Positions 17,112 through 26,578 are shown, counted from the stretch's first letter. The stretch is 64,000 bases of DNA from Neohoeflea coraliihabitans (GCF_019334345.1 NZ_JAHWQX010000001.1:620001-684000), one strand, 5' to 3'. Program-made: numbers and translations. The notes: generated from the letters alone by a model not told the origin.

Positions 17112-20100
17112 TGGAATATATGCCCGGCCATACCGAAAACGACTTCGAAACAGCTATTGAAGCCGGGCTTATCGGCGCGGGTGGCTATGCCATGCGAGCA
17201 CCCGCCGCCTATGACGAAGCGCTGGCGCTTTTCCCCGAAGACGTCACCGGCTTCCTAAAAGACAGTCAGGCGGCGAAGTGGGGGCAGCTTGAAGCCCTAT
17301 TGGGGGCTAAGACGGAAGCGACCGTGCTCGACAGTCTCGCCAAGGAACTCGAGATCAAGGGGACGCTCCACGTCCTGCGGCATGGCTTCAAATGCTACGG
17401 CAAGACGTTCCGGTTGGCCTATTTCCGCCCGAACTCCGGCATGAACCCCGAGGCCGCCGCGTCCTATGCTGCGAACCGCCTGACCATCACAAGGCAAGTC
17501 GCCTTCACCTCGGTAATGAGGAAGGCGGACGGCAAGAACCGGCGCTGCATCATCGACGTGACGTTGAGCCTCAACGGCCTGCCAGTCGCAACAGCGGAAC
17601 TGAAAAACCCGCTGACCGGCCAGCGCGCGGCGGATGCCGTGCGCCAGTATTGCGATGCGCGCGACGAGCGCGATCTGCTGTTCGCCTTTAAGAAACGCGC
17701 GCTGGTGCATTTCGCGGTGGACCCGGATGAGGTGTGGATGACCACGCGGCTCAAGGGCAAGGAGACGGTGTTCCTGCCATTTAACCGGGGCAATAATCAC
17801 GGCGCGGGCAATCCGCCCGTCGAGGGCGACTGGAAAACCCACTACCTATGGGACGAGGTGCTACAGTCCGACAGCCTGATCGACATCCTGCAGCGCTTCA
17901 TGCACCTGGAGGTGAAGGAGCGGCAGGTCAAGACCGACAAGGGTGTGCGCACCATCCGCAAGGAGACGATGATCTTCCCGCGCTATCATCAGCTTGATGC
18001 AGTGCGGAAGCTCGTCACCCACGCGCGCGAGAACGGCGCGGGGCGAAATTACCTCGTTCAGCATTCGGCGGGGTCGGGCAAGTCCAACTCCATCGCGTGG
18101 CTGGCGCATCGGTTGGCCAGCTTGCATGACGCCAATGACCAGAAGGTGTTTCATTCGGTGGTCGTCGTAACTGACCGTCGCGTGCTCGACCAGCAATTGC
18201 AGAATACGATCTACCAGTTCGAGCACAAGACCGGGGTAGTCGAGAAGATAGACGAAGACACCCAGCAGCTCGTTCGCGCTCTGTCGCAGGGCACGCCGAT
18301 TGTCATCACCACGATCCAGAAATTCCCGTTCATCTCTCAGGCGATCTCGACGCTCGAAGGCAAGGGCACGGGCGTGAAAATCGACACGGCTGGTAAGCGC
18401 TTCGCCGTGATTGTGGACGAGGCCCATTCCTCGCAGAGCGGCGAGACCGCCACCGCGCTCAAGGGGATGCTGAACAAGGACGGCATCGAAGCCGCCATTG
18501 CGGCGCAGATGTCGGACGAAGAGGACGACGACCTTTCCGACGACGCCAAGGCGGCGATGCTGCGCGATGCGCTGAAGCGCGCCCGTCAGCCGAACCTTTC
18601 GTTCTTTGCCTTCACCGCTACCCCGAAATTCAAGACCAAGGCGCTCTTTGACGAGCCGGGACCGTCGGGCACATCGCCGTTTCACGAGTACACCATGCGG
18701 CAAGCCATTGAAGAAGGCTTCATCATGGACGTGCTTCAGAACTACACGACCTACAAACGCTTTTTCGGCCTTATCAAGCAGGTGGAGAACGACCCGGAGG
18801 TGCCACGCAAGAAGGCAGCGAAGGCGCTGACGCGATATCTGGAACTCCACCCGGTCAATATCGAGCAAGTGGTCTCAGTCATCGTAGAGCATTTCCGGCT
18901 CTACGTCATGCACGAGCTTGGCGGGCGGGCCAAGGCAATGGTCGTCACCGGCTCACGGCTCGCGGCCGTCAAATACAAGCTCGCCTTTGACCGTTATATC
19001 AAGGACAACGGCTATACCGGCATCCGCTCACTGGTCGCCTTTTCGGGCACCGTGGAAGACCCGGAAGATCCCGGCTCGTCCTATACCGAAGTCGCCATGA
19101 ACGACGGGCTGGCGGAAAGCGAACTGCCCGAAACCTTCGAGCGCGACGATTACCGCGTGCTCCTGGTCGCCGAAAAATACCAGACCGGCTTCGACCAGCC
19201 TCTGTTGCAGACGATGTATGTGGTCAAGCGTCTGGCCGGGGTGCAAGCCGTCCAGACGCTCTCCCGGCTCAACCGCATGGCACCGGGCAAGGCGCGGACT
19301 TTCGTGCTCGACTTTGCCAACGACGAAGACGACATCTACAAGGCGTTCAAGCCCTATTATGAGGCCACGCCTATCGGTGAAAATGCCGACCCTCACCGCC
19401 TTTTAGAGTTGCAGCACAAGCTACTCGAATGGGCGATTTTCGCGCCCGATGACGTGAACGCCTTTGCCGAAGTCTGGTATCGCGCCAAGCGCGATCATTC
19501 GGCTACCGATCACCGGCTTATGAACGCGGTGCTTGATGCGATCGTTCAACGATTCAGCGACCGCGAAGAACATGAACAGGAGGAATTTCGCGGCCAGCTA
19601 ACCGCCTATCGCAATCTCTATGCCTTCCTCTCGCAGATCATCCCCTATCAGGATAGCGAGCTTGAGAAGCTCTACGCCTTCGTCCGCAACCTGATAGCCA
19701 AGCTGCCACCGCCCGGTGATGGCCAAGCCTTTGCACTGGACGATGAAGTTGCGCTTCGCTTCTTCCGGCTCCAGCAGATGACCGAAGGCTCAATCGATCT
19801 CGGCTATGGCGAGGCCGTCCCGCTTAAGGGGCCAACGGACGTTGGGACGGGCGGGTTCAGCGAGGAAGCTGTTGCCCTATCGACGCTGGTGTCGAAACTG
19901 AACGAGCGCTTTGGGACAAACTTCACTGAGGCTGATCAGTTCTTCTTCGACCAGATACGCGCCAGCGCCGAAGAGGACGACAAAATCGTTGAAGCGGCGA
20001 AGGCGAACAACCTCGCCAACTTCTCATCCTATCTCGAACGGATGCTGGATGAACTCTTCATAGATCGCATGGAAGGCAATGAGGAAATCTTCTCGCGCGT

Positions 20101-20203
20101 GATGACGGACAAGGAGTTCCGTTCGGCTGCGCATGAGCACCTCGCCATGGAGATTTTCCAGCGTGTGCGGGACCAAAAGAAATCTGATAGTACCAAACTA
20201 TGA
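17111..20203 (+). CDS. hsdR: Type I restriction endonuclease / translocase subunit
   Basis: 1030 residues, full family length. The nuclease domain has D149 and E163-x-K165 in CIIDVTLSLNGLPVATAELK. The SF2 motor has Walker A HSAGSGKS (318-325), DEAH (436-439) and motif III FTATPK (501-506). The helical C-terminal part docks on HsdM/HsdS. It pumps unmodified DNA with ATP and cuts at random distance. All active-site residues look intact, so the system should be functional. The ATG overlaps the TGA of the TIR-like gene. Confidence 0.96.
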   Translation: MEYMPGHTENDFETAIEAGLIGAGGYAMRAPAAYDEALALFPEDVTGFLKDSQAAKWGQLEALLGAKTEATVLDSLAKELEIKGTLHVLRHGFKCYGKTFRLAYFRPNSGMNPEAAASYAANRLTITRQVAFTSVMRKADGKNRRCIIDVTLSLNGLPVATAELKNPLTGQRAADAVRQYCDARDERDLLFAFKKRALVHFAVDPDEVWMTTRLKGKETVFLPFNRGNNHGAGNPPVEGDWKTHYLWDEVLQSDSLIDILQRFMHLEVKERQVKTDKGVRTIRKETMIFPRYHQLDAVRKLVTHARENGAGRNYLVQHSAGSGKSNSIAWLAHRLASLHDANDQKVFHSVVVVTDRRVLDQQLQNTIYQFEHKTGVVEKIDEDTQQLVRALSQGTPIVITTIQKFPFISQAISTLEGKGTGVKIDTAGKRFAVIVDEAHSSQSGETATALKGMLNKDGIEAAIAAQMSDEEDDDLSDDAKAAMLRDALKRARQPNLSFFAFTATPKFKTKALFDEPGPSGTSPFHEYTMRQAIEEGFIMDVLQNYTTYKRFFGLIKQVENDPEVPRKKAAKALTRYLELHPVNIEQVVSVIVEHFRLYVMHELGGRAKAMVVTGSRLAAVKYKLAFDRYIKDNGYTGIRSLVAFSGTVEDPEDPGSSYTEVAMNDGLAESELPETFERDDYRVLLVAEKYQTGFDQPLLQTMYVVKRLAGVQAVQTLSRLNRMAPGKARTFVLDFANDEDDIYKAFKPYYEATPIGENADPHRLLELQHKLLEWAIFAPDDVNAFAEVWYRAKRDHSATDHRLMNAVLDAIVQRFSDREEHEQEEFRGQLTAYRNLYAFLSQIIPYQDSELEKLYAFVRNLIAKLPPPGDGQAFALDDEVALRFFRLQQMTEGSIDLGYGEAVPLKGPTDVGTGGFSEEAVALSTLVSKLNERFGTNFTEADQFFFDQIRASAEEDDKIVEAAKANNLANFSSYLERMLDELFIDRMEGNEEIFSRVMTDKEFRSAAHEHLAMEIFQRVRDQKKSDSTKL

Positions 20204-20327
20204 GACCCAGCTAAGAAAATTTGGCCGCCCGTACATACTCGTTGGTGCAAGGGGACCATCCCCAGTAGTTTGTGGTCCGAGCTTCTCACCGACGATAGGA
20301 AGTATGGTTCTTCCTTAATGCTACGCA

Positions 20328-20444
20328 CCTCAGCGAGCCAGCACTGGGCGTTCGCATGTGCGCAGGCATACACCCTCAGGACGTAACGCTATCGGCGCTG
20401 CTGGCACGTTTTAACGTCGCCGCGCGCGATCGTCTGCGTAGAGT
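20328..20444. repeat. Direct repeat R1, right copy
   Basis: Matches 10326-10444 in the same orientation with scattered changes. It lies in the 375-bp gene-free stretch 20204-20578 after hsdR. Only this repeat is recognisable there. Confidence 0.8.
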
Positions 20445-20578
20445 AGTCGGTCAGTGGCAGAGCGAGCGCCATTGTGAGAACGCCATCCGCTCCTTTTAAT
20501 CATTGCCGTATCAACAAGGCCCGGCAGGTGCGGCAACACCCACCGAGCCTCTGACCAACCGAACCCAAGGAGTTCGAT

Positions 20579-20956
20579 ATGGCTACGCTCGACACTATCA
20601 CCAGGCGCACCCTTCTGCGAGGCGCTCCATTGGCTGCGCTCGTCCCTTCAACACCCATGTCCGATATGGCGAGAGCGATTGCCTGGCACCGTCAATCCCT
20701 CAAAGAGTTCAGTGCCAATTGCTGGCGCAGCGACGAGCTCGATCCACGCTATGCGTCCGATACGCCCGAAAACAACGAGCGCATATTCGCCACAGCCCTC
20801 AAAAGGGAGGAGGAAACGTTGGCTGATCTCCTGCAATTACCGGCGCATGACGCCACCGCCATGAGTGCCAAAGGCGCATACCTGCTCGCCTACCTTGAAC
20901 GTGACGGTCTCGAGGAACGCCATGTCAAGCTGCTGCTGAAATCCATGATCGCTTGA
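20579..20956 (+). CDS. Hypothetical protein with a twin-arginine-like N-terminus (125 aa)
   Basis: Begins MATLDTITRRTLLRGAPLAA. The TRRTLLRG segment followed by a short hydrophobic stretch resembles a Tat signal, though it is brief and may be coincidental. The rest is helical (ENNERIFATALKREEETLAD) with no recognised domain. AAGGAGTT precedes the ATG. It occupies the space between repeats R1 and R2 in the right copy, where the left copy has the NucS-like gene. Function unknown. Confidence 0.6.
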   Translation: MATLDTITRRTLLRGAPLAALVPSTPMSDMARAIAWHRQSLKEFSANCWRSDELDPRYASDTPENNERIFATALKREEETLADLLQLPAHDATAMSAKGAYLLAYLERDGLEERHVKLLLKSMIA

Positions 20957-20959
20957 GGG

Positions 20960-21235
20960 TTTTCCCTGACAAGGCTGATTTGGTCGTCTTATTAGATAGA
21001 TCGTCTTGAAACCGAAGGAGACGATCAAATGGCAGATATCATCACCCTTAAGCAGCTCTGCACTGAGCTGAAGCTTGACCCACGTGAAGCCCGCGAACGC
21101 CTGCGCTCCGCAGCCCGCGATCCGAAGAAGCACCCTGAACTGGTGAAGTTGCATAAGCCTCGTGCCGCATGGAGCTGGGTCAAAGGATCGGCTGGGGAGA
21201 AGGAGGCGCGTGGCCTGTTCGTTGCGAAGAACTAG
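20960..21235. repeat. Direct repeat R2, right copy (carries a 68-aa gene)
   Basis: Matches 11859-12133, with leader, ribosome site and 68-codon gene. Similarity ends at the stop codon, 20 bp before the end of the convergent ABC permease gene, which marks a junction. Confidence 0.85.
21029..21235 (+). CDS. Conserved 68-residue protein, right paralogue
   Basis: Begins MADIITLKQLCTELKLDPRE, a close paralogue of the product of 11927-12133. The HTH-like N-terminal half and the WSWVKGSAGEKEA segment are both kept, and the leader is also conserved (TCTTGAAACCGAAGGAGACG). It is preserved while flanking DNA differs, which suggests a function for the element. The role is unknown. Confidence 0.75.
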   Translation: MADIITLKQLCTELKLDPREARERLRSAARDPKKHPELVKLHKPRAAWSWVKGSAGEKEARGLFVAKN

Positions 21236-21254
21236 GTTGGGATGAGCAGAGCAA

Positions 21255-22088
21255 TCATCTAAGTGCGCCACCACCTCTTCCAACCAATGCATCCACGATC
21301 AGGATGATGGCAGCATTGAAGAAGATCGTCAGCGCAGAAATAGCGAAAATGGCCGGGCTGAACGATGTGTTCGATTGCTGAAAAAGCCAGATAGAAAGCG
21401 GGAAGACATCTACTGTGTAGAGGAAATAACTCAAGGTGAATTCGTTGAAAGAGAGAACGAACACCAGCAGGACACCGGAGGCAACTCCGCTGCGGATCAG
21501 CGGCAGGACAATCTCGAAAAAGGTGCGCAAAGGGGACGCGCCGAGTGTCTTGGCAGCTTCCTCGAGCGCCGGATCGACGCTCTTGAGTGCCGTCATGCAG
21601 TTTCGCATCATGAATGGCAAGAAAATGATGCAATGGGCGATGACGATCTGCCAGATGCCGAAATCGATGCCGCTCGCACTGACCAGAATCAACAGTGCAA
21701 TTCCGAGCACGACGGCGGGAAAGACGATGGGTAATCCCAGAAGCTCTTCGATCGCGGCACGGCCGGCAAACTTGTAGCGGACGAGCGCATAGCTTGCCGG
21801 AACCCCGGCAGCGACGCATCCCAGCGCGGAAAGGCCGGCAATGATCAGGCTGACCCAGAAGGATTCCAGCAAGCGGGTAAAGCTTGCATTCTCGCCGGTC
21901 GCCATGTCCCAGACATCTGCATACCAGCGGAACGACAGTGCCGGCGGTGGGAACTCCAGGGTTGTCGAAGCAGTAAACGACATGATGACCACGACAATGA
22001 TCGGCAGCAGGATCAGCGCCATCAAGAAGATCGTGCTCGATCTGATCAGCATCGCTTCAAAACCACGCCGTCCAATAGCATTGGCCAT
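21255..22088 (-). CDS. ABC transporter permease, PotC-like
   Basis: 277 residues with six predicted membrane helices. The cytoplasmic EAA loop reads EEAAKTLGASPLRTFFEIVL (about 187-206). It is the last of four minus-strand importer genes (binding protein, ATPase, PotB-like, PotC-like) of the spermidine/putrescine/opine type. It pairs with the upstream PotB-like permease to form the channel. The gene ends 20 bp from the right R2 repeat on the other strand. Confidence 0.92.
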   Translation of the reverse strand: MANAIGRRGFEAMLIRSSTIFLMALILLPIIVVVIMSFTASTTLEFPPPALSFRWYADVWDMATGENASFTRLLESFWVSLIIAGLSALGCVAAGVPASYALVRYKFAGRAAIEELLGLPIVFPAVVLGIALLILVSASGIDFGIWQIVIAHCIIFLPFMMRNCMTALKSVDPALEEAAKTLGASPLRTFFEIVLPLIRSGVASGVLLVFVLSFNEFTLSYFLYTVDVFPLSIWLFQQSNTSFSPAIFAISALTIFFNAAIILIVDALVGRGGGALR

Positions 22089-22094
22089 GTCTTG

Positions 22095-22979
22095 TTACCT
22101 TTCGAATTGCGATCTGGCACCAATCAACCGATTGGCGGCTTGCATCGAGAGCGCGATGACAATCAGGATGACCGAAAGAGCCGCGCCGAGCGGCCAGTTA
22201 AACAACGTGCCCATCTGATCGCGAATGATCACGGCAATCGTCGAAACGCGTGAACCGCCCAACAGGAGCGGCACGACGAAGGCGCCGGTGTTGAAGCCAA
22301 ACACCAAGATCGTGCCTGCGATGATGCCGGGCGCCGCCAGGGGCAGAATGACATGGCGGTAGGTTTGCAGACGTTTCGCACCAAGCACGCTCGCCGCCTC
22401 TTCGAGATCAACGGGGATACCGCCCAATGACGAAATGATCGGCAGGACAGCGAGCGGGATGGTGGTCTGCACCAATCCCAGCAGCACGCCCGTCGAATTG
22501 AACAGCAAGGTGAACGTTCTTGGCTCTGCGGTGATCGCGAAGGCAATCTGGTTGAACAGGCCATCCGGCCCGAGGATGGCCACCCAGCCAAAACTCTGCA
22601 CTAGAAGACTGATGACCATTGGCAGCATGATGCCGATGAGGACAACGCGGCGAGCGAAATTTGAGGCCGTGCGCACCATGAACAGCGCGATTGGAAACGA
22701 GATGAGTACGGCCAATATCGCACTGGCGACAGCCAACCAAACAGTGTTCAGAACAATGGAGAGAAAATAGGGGTCGGCCGCCTCGGCATAGGCGGACAAA
22801 CTCCAGCCGTCCCATTCGGCGTAGCGCGGGCCGAGGCTGATACGCACAACGGTCAGCGTGCAGACAAACAGCGTACCGATCAAAAGGCCGGCTGGCAGAA
22901 GAAGCCAAGCGACCGGGCGCCGCTTGATCTTGGGCCTTTGCGCCGGGACAACGGGGTTCGGGAGTCCTGAGCTCACCAT
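22095..22979 (-). CDS. ABC transporter permease, PotB-like
   Basis: 294 residues from the ATG at 22979, two bases after the ATPase stop. A longer frame from 23015 would overlap the ATPase gene. It has a short cytoplasmic N-terminus, then six membrane helices. The EAA motif is EEAASVLGAKRLQTYRHVIL. It forms a heterodimer with the PotC-like permease and is energised by the adjacent ATPase. Close spacing throughout indicates one mRNA. Confidence 0.92.
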   Translation of the reverse strand: MVSSGLPNPVVPAQRPKIKRRPVAWLLLPAGLLIGTLFVCTLTVVRISLGPRYAEWDGWSLSAYAEAADPYFLSIVLNTVWLAVASAILAVLISFPIALFMVRTASNFARRVVLIGIMLPMVISLLVQSFGWVAILGPDGLFNQIAFAITAEPRTFTLLFNSTGVLLGLVQTTIPLAVLPIISSLGGIPVDLEEAASVLGAKRLQTYRHVILPLAAPGIIAGTILVFGFNTGAFVVPLLLGGSRVSTIAVIIRDQMGTLFNWPLGAALSVILIVIALSMQAANRLIGARSQFER

Positions 22980-22980
22980 C

Positions 22981-24066
22981 TTACTGCTCGACCACATGCG
23001 TTTGTTCATGATCAACGCTCACCCAGATGGGCTGTCCACTACTGACACCGCCCAGATCGTCGCGGGTGGATTGCGCCAGAAGCGGCGTCCCATCCGCCAA
23101 GCGCATCATCCAGTGATACAGACCGCCATTGAAGCTGACGGAGGTCAGTACAGCTTGCATTGCGCCGCCCGGATCATCGGTGAACACCTTCGTCTGTCCG
23201 GGTCGGAAAAGCACCATCTGCCCGCCAGCGAGGTGATCATCCGCTGAAACGGCGAGTCTTTGCCCGGCCTCAACCTCCACTTGCTGCGCCACACCGGAGC
23301 GCTCATGCAGCCTTGCGATGGTCAGCACATTCGTATCGCCGAGAAACTCGGCAACGAAGCGGTTTGCCGGACGATTGTAGATTTCCGGCGGTGGCCCGAC
23401 CTGAACAACGCGGCCGGAATTCATGACCGCGATGCGATCAGACATCGTCGACGCCGTTTCCTGATCATGGGTCACATATACTGCGGCAATCCCAAGCTGT
23501 TTCTGGATGGCTCTGAGTTCGATGGCCATATAGTCGCGCAAGCGGCGGTCGAGTGCCGCCATCGGCTCGTCGAAGAGCACCAACGCCGGCTCCGTCACGA
23601 GAGTTCGAGCGAGGGCCACACGCTGCAATTGCCCACCGCTGAGTTCACTTGGCCAGCGAGACGCGAACTGATCGGGTGGCAGTTGCACGAGATCGAGCAC
23701 CGTATCCACTTTGGACTTGATAGCGGCAGCCGAGAGTTTGCGCATGCGCAATCCGAAGCCGACATTTTTCTCGACGTTCATGTGGGGAAAGACAGCAAGC
23801 GACTGGAACACCAGTCCGACATTACGTTCATGCGGCGCCAGTGATGAAACATCTCGCCCGTGGATGCGAATTTGCCCGCTGGTCGGAACCTCTAGCCCGG
23901 CTATCATCCGCATCAGTGTCGTCTTGCCACAACCCGACGGCCCGAGGATCGACAGGATTTCGCCCGGCTCAACCGTCAACGATACGCCGTCGACGGCCCG
24001 GACGCGTCCGTGCGCGAAATGTCGCTCCAAATTCTGCAGTTCCAGAGCGCAATCTTCATGTTGCAT
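22981..24066 (-). CDS. ABC transporter ATP-binding protein, PotA-like
   Basis: 361 residues from the ATG at 24066 (a GTG at 24072 is possible). Walker A is GPSGCGKTT, the Q-loop is LVFQSLAVFPH, the signature is LSGGQLQRVALAR, Walker B is LVLFDEP and the switch is YVTHDQ. The C-terminal ~120 residues form the TOBE/OB regulatory domain of this subfamily. It energises uptake through the two permeases. Gene order SBP-ATPase-permease-permease matches polyamine/opine importers. Confidence 0.94.
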   Translation of the reverse strand: MQHEDCALELQNLERHFAHGRVRAVDGVSLTVEPGEILSILGPSGCGKTTLMRMIAGLEVPTSGQIRIHGRDVSSLAPHERNVGLVFQSLAVFPHMNVEKNVGFGLRMRKLSAAAIKSKVDTVLDLVQLPPDQFASRWPSELSGGQLQRVALARTLVTEPALVLFDEPMAALDRRLRDYMAIELRAIQKQLGIAAVYVTHDQETASTMSDRIAVMNSGRVVQVGPPPEIYNRPANRFVAEFLGDTNVLTIARLHERSGVAQQVEVEAGQRLAVSADDHLAGGQMVLFRPGQTKVFTDDPGGAMQAVLTSVSFNGGLYHWMMRLADGTPLLAQSTRDDLGGVSSGQPIWVSVDHEQTHVVEQ

Positions 24067-24157
24067 GGGCACTCACATACGAAAAGGTTGAAAGAACGCC
24101 CGCGAAGCGCCTCATGACGCGCCGCGGGCAAATATCAAAGATGAGCCAGGGCAGCCC

Positions 24158-25267
24158 CTAGGCGATAGCCTGAGCGTACCGCCGCACCCAGTCGTCGCGC
24201 ACGGAAGCCAGATACTCCGCATCCACCTGTACTGTCCGGTTGGCGATGACGTCGGGGGAAGGAATGTACGGGCTGGCTTTTGCCTTGTCCGACAGCTTGG
24301 CATCCTGATTCACCGGACCGTACCAAACTTCTTCCGCCATCTTGCCCTGCACTTCCGGGTCGAGCGCCTGGTTGATGAGAGCATTGATCGCCGCCGCATC
24401 GCCTGGATGGCCCTTTGGAATGACCATGAACTGCAGGTCGACGAAAAACCCCTCGGCCAGATCGTAGGTGCCGCTCATGTTGAAGGCCGGATCAGGAATA
24501 TTGTCGGCGAAGAGAAGCGGCGAGTAGATTGCGCCGGCATTCGCCGAATTGGCCCTGAAAAGATCGGCCATCTGAGGTGAATTTTGCGAGACGGTCAGGA
24601 TCTGGTCCTTAAGCTTGGCCAGAAGCTCGAAGCCACTATCGGGATTCTGAGCATCGCCACCAGCCATCCGTGCGGCGATCATGATCAACTCCAGTGCACC
24701 AAGATTCTCTGCCGGCGGCACGATGATCTTGCCCTTATTGGCCTCATCCCAGAGCACGTCATAGGAACTGGGCGCGGTCGAATGGGCGTTCGTATTGTAC
24801 AGCAGGCCGTCGCTCCACAGAAAGTAGCCAACGCCATAGCCCTTGGCACCGGTCCGGTATTGCGAGAACATTCTGTCGGTATTCGGGATCGCCGACAAAT
24901 CTGGCTTTTCAAGCAAACCCGCATCGGCCAGAGCAGAGGCGCCGAACCCGGAGAGGATCACGAGGTCGTATTGGGGTCGGGCCGCCGAGGCCCGGATCTT
25001 GGCGATCATATCCGAGGTCGACCCCGTCAAATCCGCGATGATCTTTGCCCCGGTCGCCGCTTCGAACGGCTGCAATATGTTGCGTACCGCAGCTTGGCCG
25101 GTCGGGTCGGACCAAGTCAGAACGCGCAACTCCTTGCCCGAGAACTGCTGTGCCGAGGCAGTCCGCACAAATGGCATCCCCAGGCCGCCTGCGACGGCCA
25201 CTCCCGCGGCGCCTTTCAGGATGGCCCTGCGCCGAAACGAATTCCTGTCAATCTTATCTCTGGTCAT
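24158..25267 (-). CDS. Extracellular solute-binding protein (PotD/opine type) with Tat signal
   Basis: 369 residues. The N-terminus NSFRRRAILKGAAGVAVAGG is a twin-arginine signal with cleavage expected after AQQ or SAQ near 40. The mature part (KELRVLTWSDPTGQAAVRN...) is a family-1 binding protein. It delivers its ligand to the PotABC-like transporter encoded just downstream. The neighbouring M24 hydrolase suggests an N-substituted or amide-bonded amino compound (inference). It is the first gene of the importer set, 57 bp from the M24 gene end. Confidence 0.9.
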   Translation of the reverse strand: MTRDKIDRNSFRRRAILKGAAGVAVAGGLGMPFVRTASAQQFSGKELRVLTWSDPTGQAAVRNILQPFEAATGAKIIADLTGSTSDMIAKIRASAARPQYDLVILSGFGASALADAGLLEKPDLSAIPNTDRMFSQYRTGAKGYGVGYFLWSDGLLYNTNAHSTAPSSYDVLWDEANKGKIIVPPAENLGALELIMIAARMAGGDAQNPDSGFELLAKLKDQILTVSQNSPQMADLFRANSANAGAIYSPLLFADNIPDPAFNMSGTYDLAEGFFVDLQFMVIPKGHPGDAAAINALINQALDPEVQGKMAEEVWYGPVNQDAKLSDKAKASPYIPSPDVIANRTVQVDAEYLASVRDDWVRRYAQAIA

Positions 25268-25324
25268 TGTCTGCTCCCGTTTATTGTCTCTAATTCGCTG
25301 TGTGCACCGTGATGAAAACGGTCG

Positions 25325-26458
25325 CTACTTGATGAATAGCTCCCGCGCATTGTCCGGAGTTAGCCGTTCCGACCCGTCCCTAGTGACGGCGACGGTTTCG
25401 CTAATCCCAAACCCCTTAGCAAGGCCAAGCATGTGAAACACCATGCCTTCCTTGACCTCCCAATCGACATGTTCGTTGAAATCGGCTGCGTCCCATTCCG
25501 CCGTTCGCGGGGGAAAGCCGATACCGGTCGAATAGCCACTGCGGTTAAAGTAATCGGGCCGGATGGAACGGATCGGTTCGCGCACCAGACGGTCGACCTC
25601 AAGGGCGGAAGCGCCCGGTCGAAGGGCTGCGATCGCAGCATCCTGCGCCGCGATAATCAGATCCACGGCATCGCGCACCTCGCTGGTCGGGGAACCGAGA
25701 CAGACCGTCCGCATCTGGGTTGCGTGATATCGTTCCACGCATCCATAGAGTTCGAGGAGGACCATCTCGCCATTCACGATCGGCTTTGAGGTCCAGTTGG
25801 CGTGGCAGACATCGTAGCGATAGCCGGACATGATATGGTGTGGCAGCCCGGTATACTCGCACCCGGCAAGAATTCCGGCTTCGAAAACCGCTGCCGCCAC
25901 TTCCGCCTCGGTCACGCCGTCGCCGATCCTGTCGCAAGCAACCTTCTGTTCGATTTCGGCAATACGGCCAGCCGCGCGGAGACATGCGATTTCCGCCGGA
26001 GATTTGACCAGCCGCACTCGGTCAACCAGTAGCGAAGCATCGACGATCTCGGCGGGACTGACGGCGGCGCTCACCGCCTCCGCCATTGCAGCGGTCAGAA
26101 ACCATGTCTGCTTTTCTAACCCGATGCGCATGGCCCCCGGTGCCGTTTCCCGTAAAACGCCGCAGGTGCGTGCCACGAGATCATCACCCTCACGCCATGT
26201 ATCAGCCTCTTCAAGCCACGAATATTCGCCGACATTGCCGTGCTCTAGAAAACGTACGAGAAGTCTGATCGGTCCGTCCTTGGGGACAAACGCCACCTGA
26301 TATGCGAAGTACCCCGAAGTTTGGTATCCGGTGAGATAGTAGATATTTTCCGGGCTGTGCAGCAGCAGAACGTCAAGACCGCTGTCCGCCATCGCCGATT
26401 GCACGCGTTCAATACGCTGGTGGAACTCTGAGTGGTCGAAGGCCTGTCGCAATCCCAT
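25325..26458 (-). CDS. M24 (pita-bread) family hydrolase, creatinase / ectoine-hydrolase-like
   Basis: 377 residues. A creatinase-type N-terminal domain (about 1-150) precedes a pita-bread domain. Where Xaa-Pro peptidases have D...D metal ligands, this one reads LLELYGCVERYHATQMRT, with E and H-A in place of both aspartates. That resembles the metal-free creatinase and ectoine hydrolase branch. The late glutamate in GISETVAVT is kept. It probably opens a C-N or peptide-like bond in the imported compound. It is the first minus-strand gene, divergent from gntR. Confidence 0.85.
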   Translation of the reverse strand: MGLRQAFDHSEFHQRIERVQSAMADSGLDVLLLHSPENIYYLTGYQTSGYFAYQVAFVPKDGPIRLLVRFLEHGNVGEYSWLEEADTWREGDDLVARTCGVLRETAPGAMRIGLEKQTWFLTAAMAEAVSAAVSPAEIVDASLLVDRVRLVKSPAEIACLRAAGRIAEIEQKVACDRIGDGVTEAEVAAAVFEAGILAGCEYTGLPHHIMSGYRYDVCHANWTSKPIVNGEMVLLELYGCVERYHATQMRTVCLGSPTSEVRDAVDLIIAAQDAAIAALRPGASALEVDRLVREPIRSIRPDYFNRSGYSTGIGFPPRTAEWDAADFNEHVDWEVKEGMVFHMLGLAKGFGISETVAVTRDGSERLTPDNARELFIK

Positions 26459-26491
26459 TCTAAACTTCCCGATAAGCCTGCCTTTAAGCCG

Positions 26492-26578
26492 TATACAGCA
26501 GTGCGTGGTTCACTCGTTAGAAGAGCCCTTTACGCCGGCGCCCGGCGGGAAAACTTCTTACCATTGTCATGCTGTATA
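26492..26578. promoter_or_regulatory. Divergent control region between M24 gene and gntR
   Basis: TATACAGCA (26492-26500) and its exact complement TGCTGTATA (26570-26578) flank this intergenic stretch. Two half-sites facing each other are candidates for the GntR regulator encoded alongside. No experimental support is available here. Confidence 0.35.
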
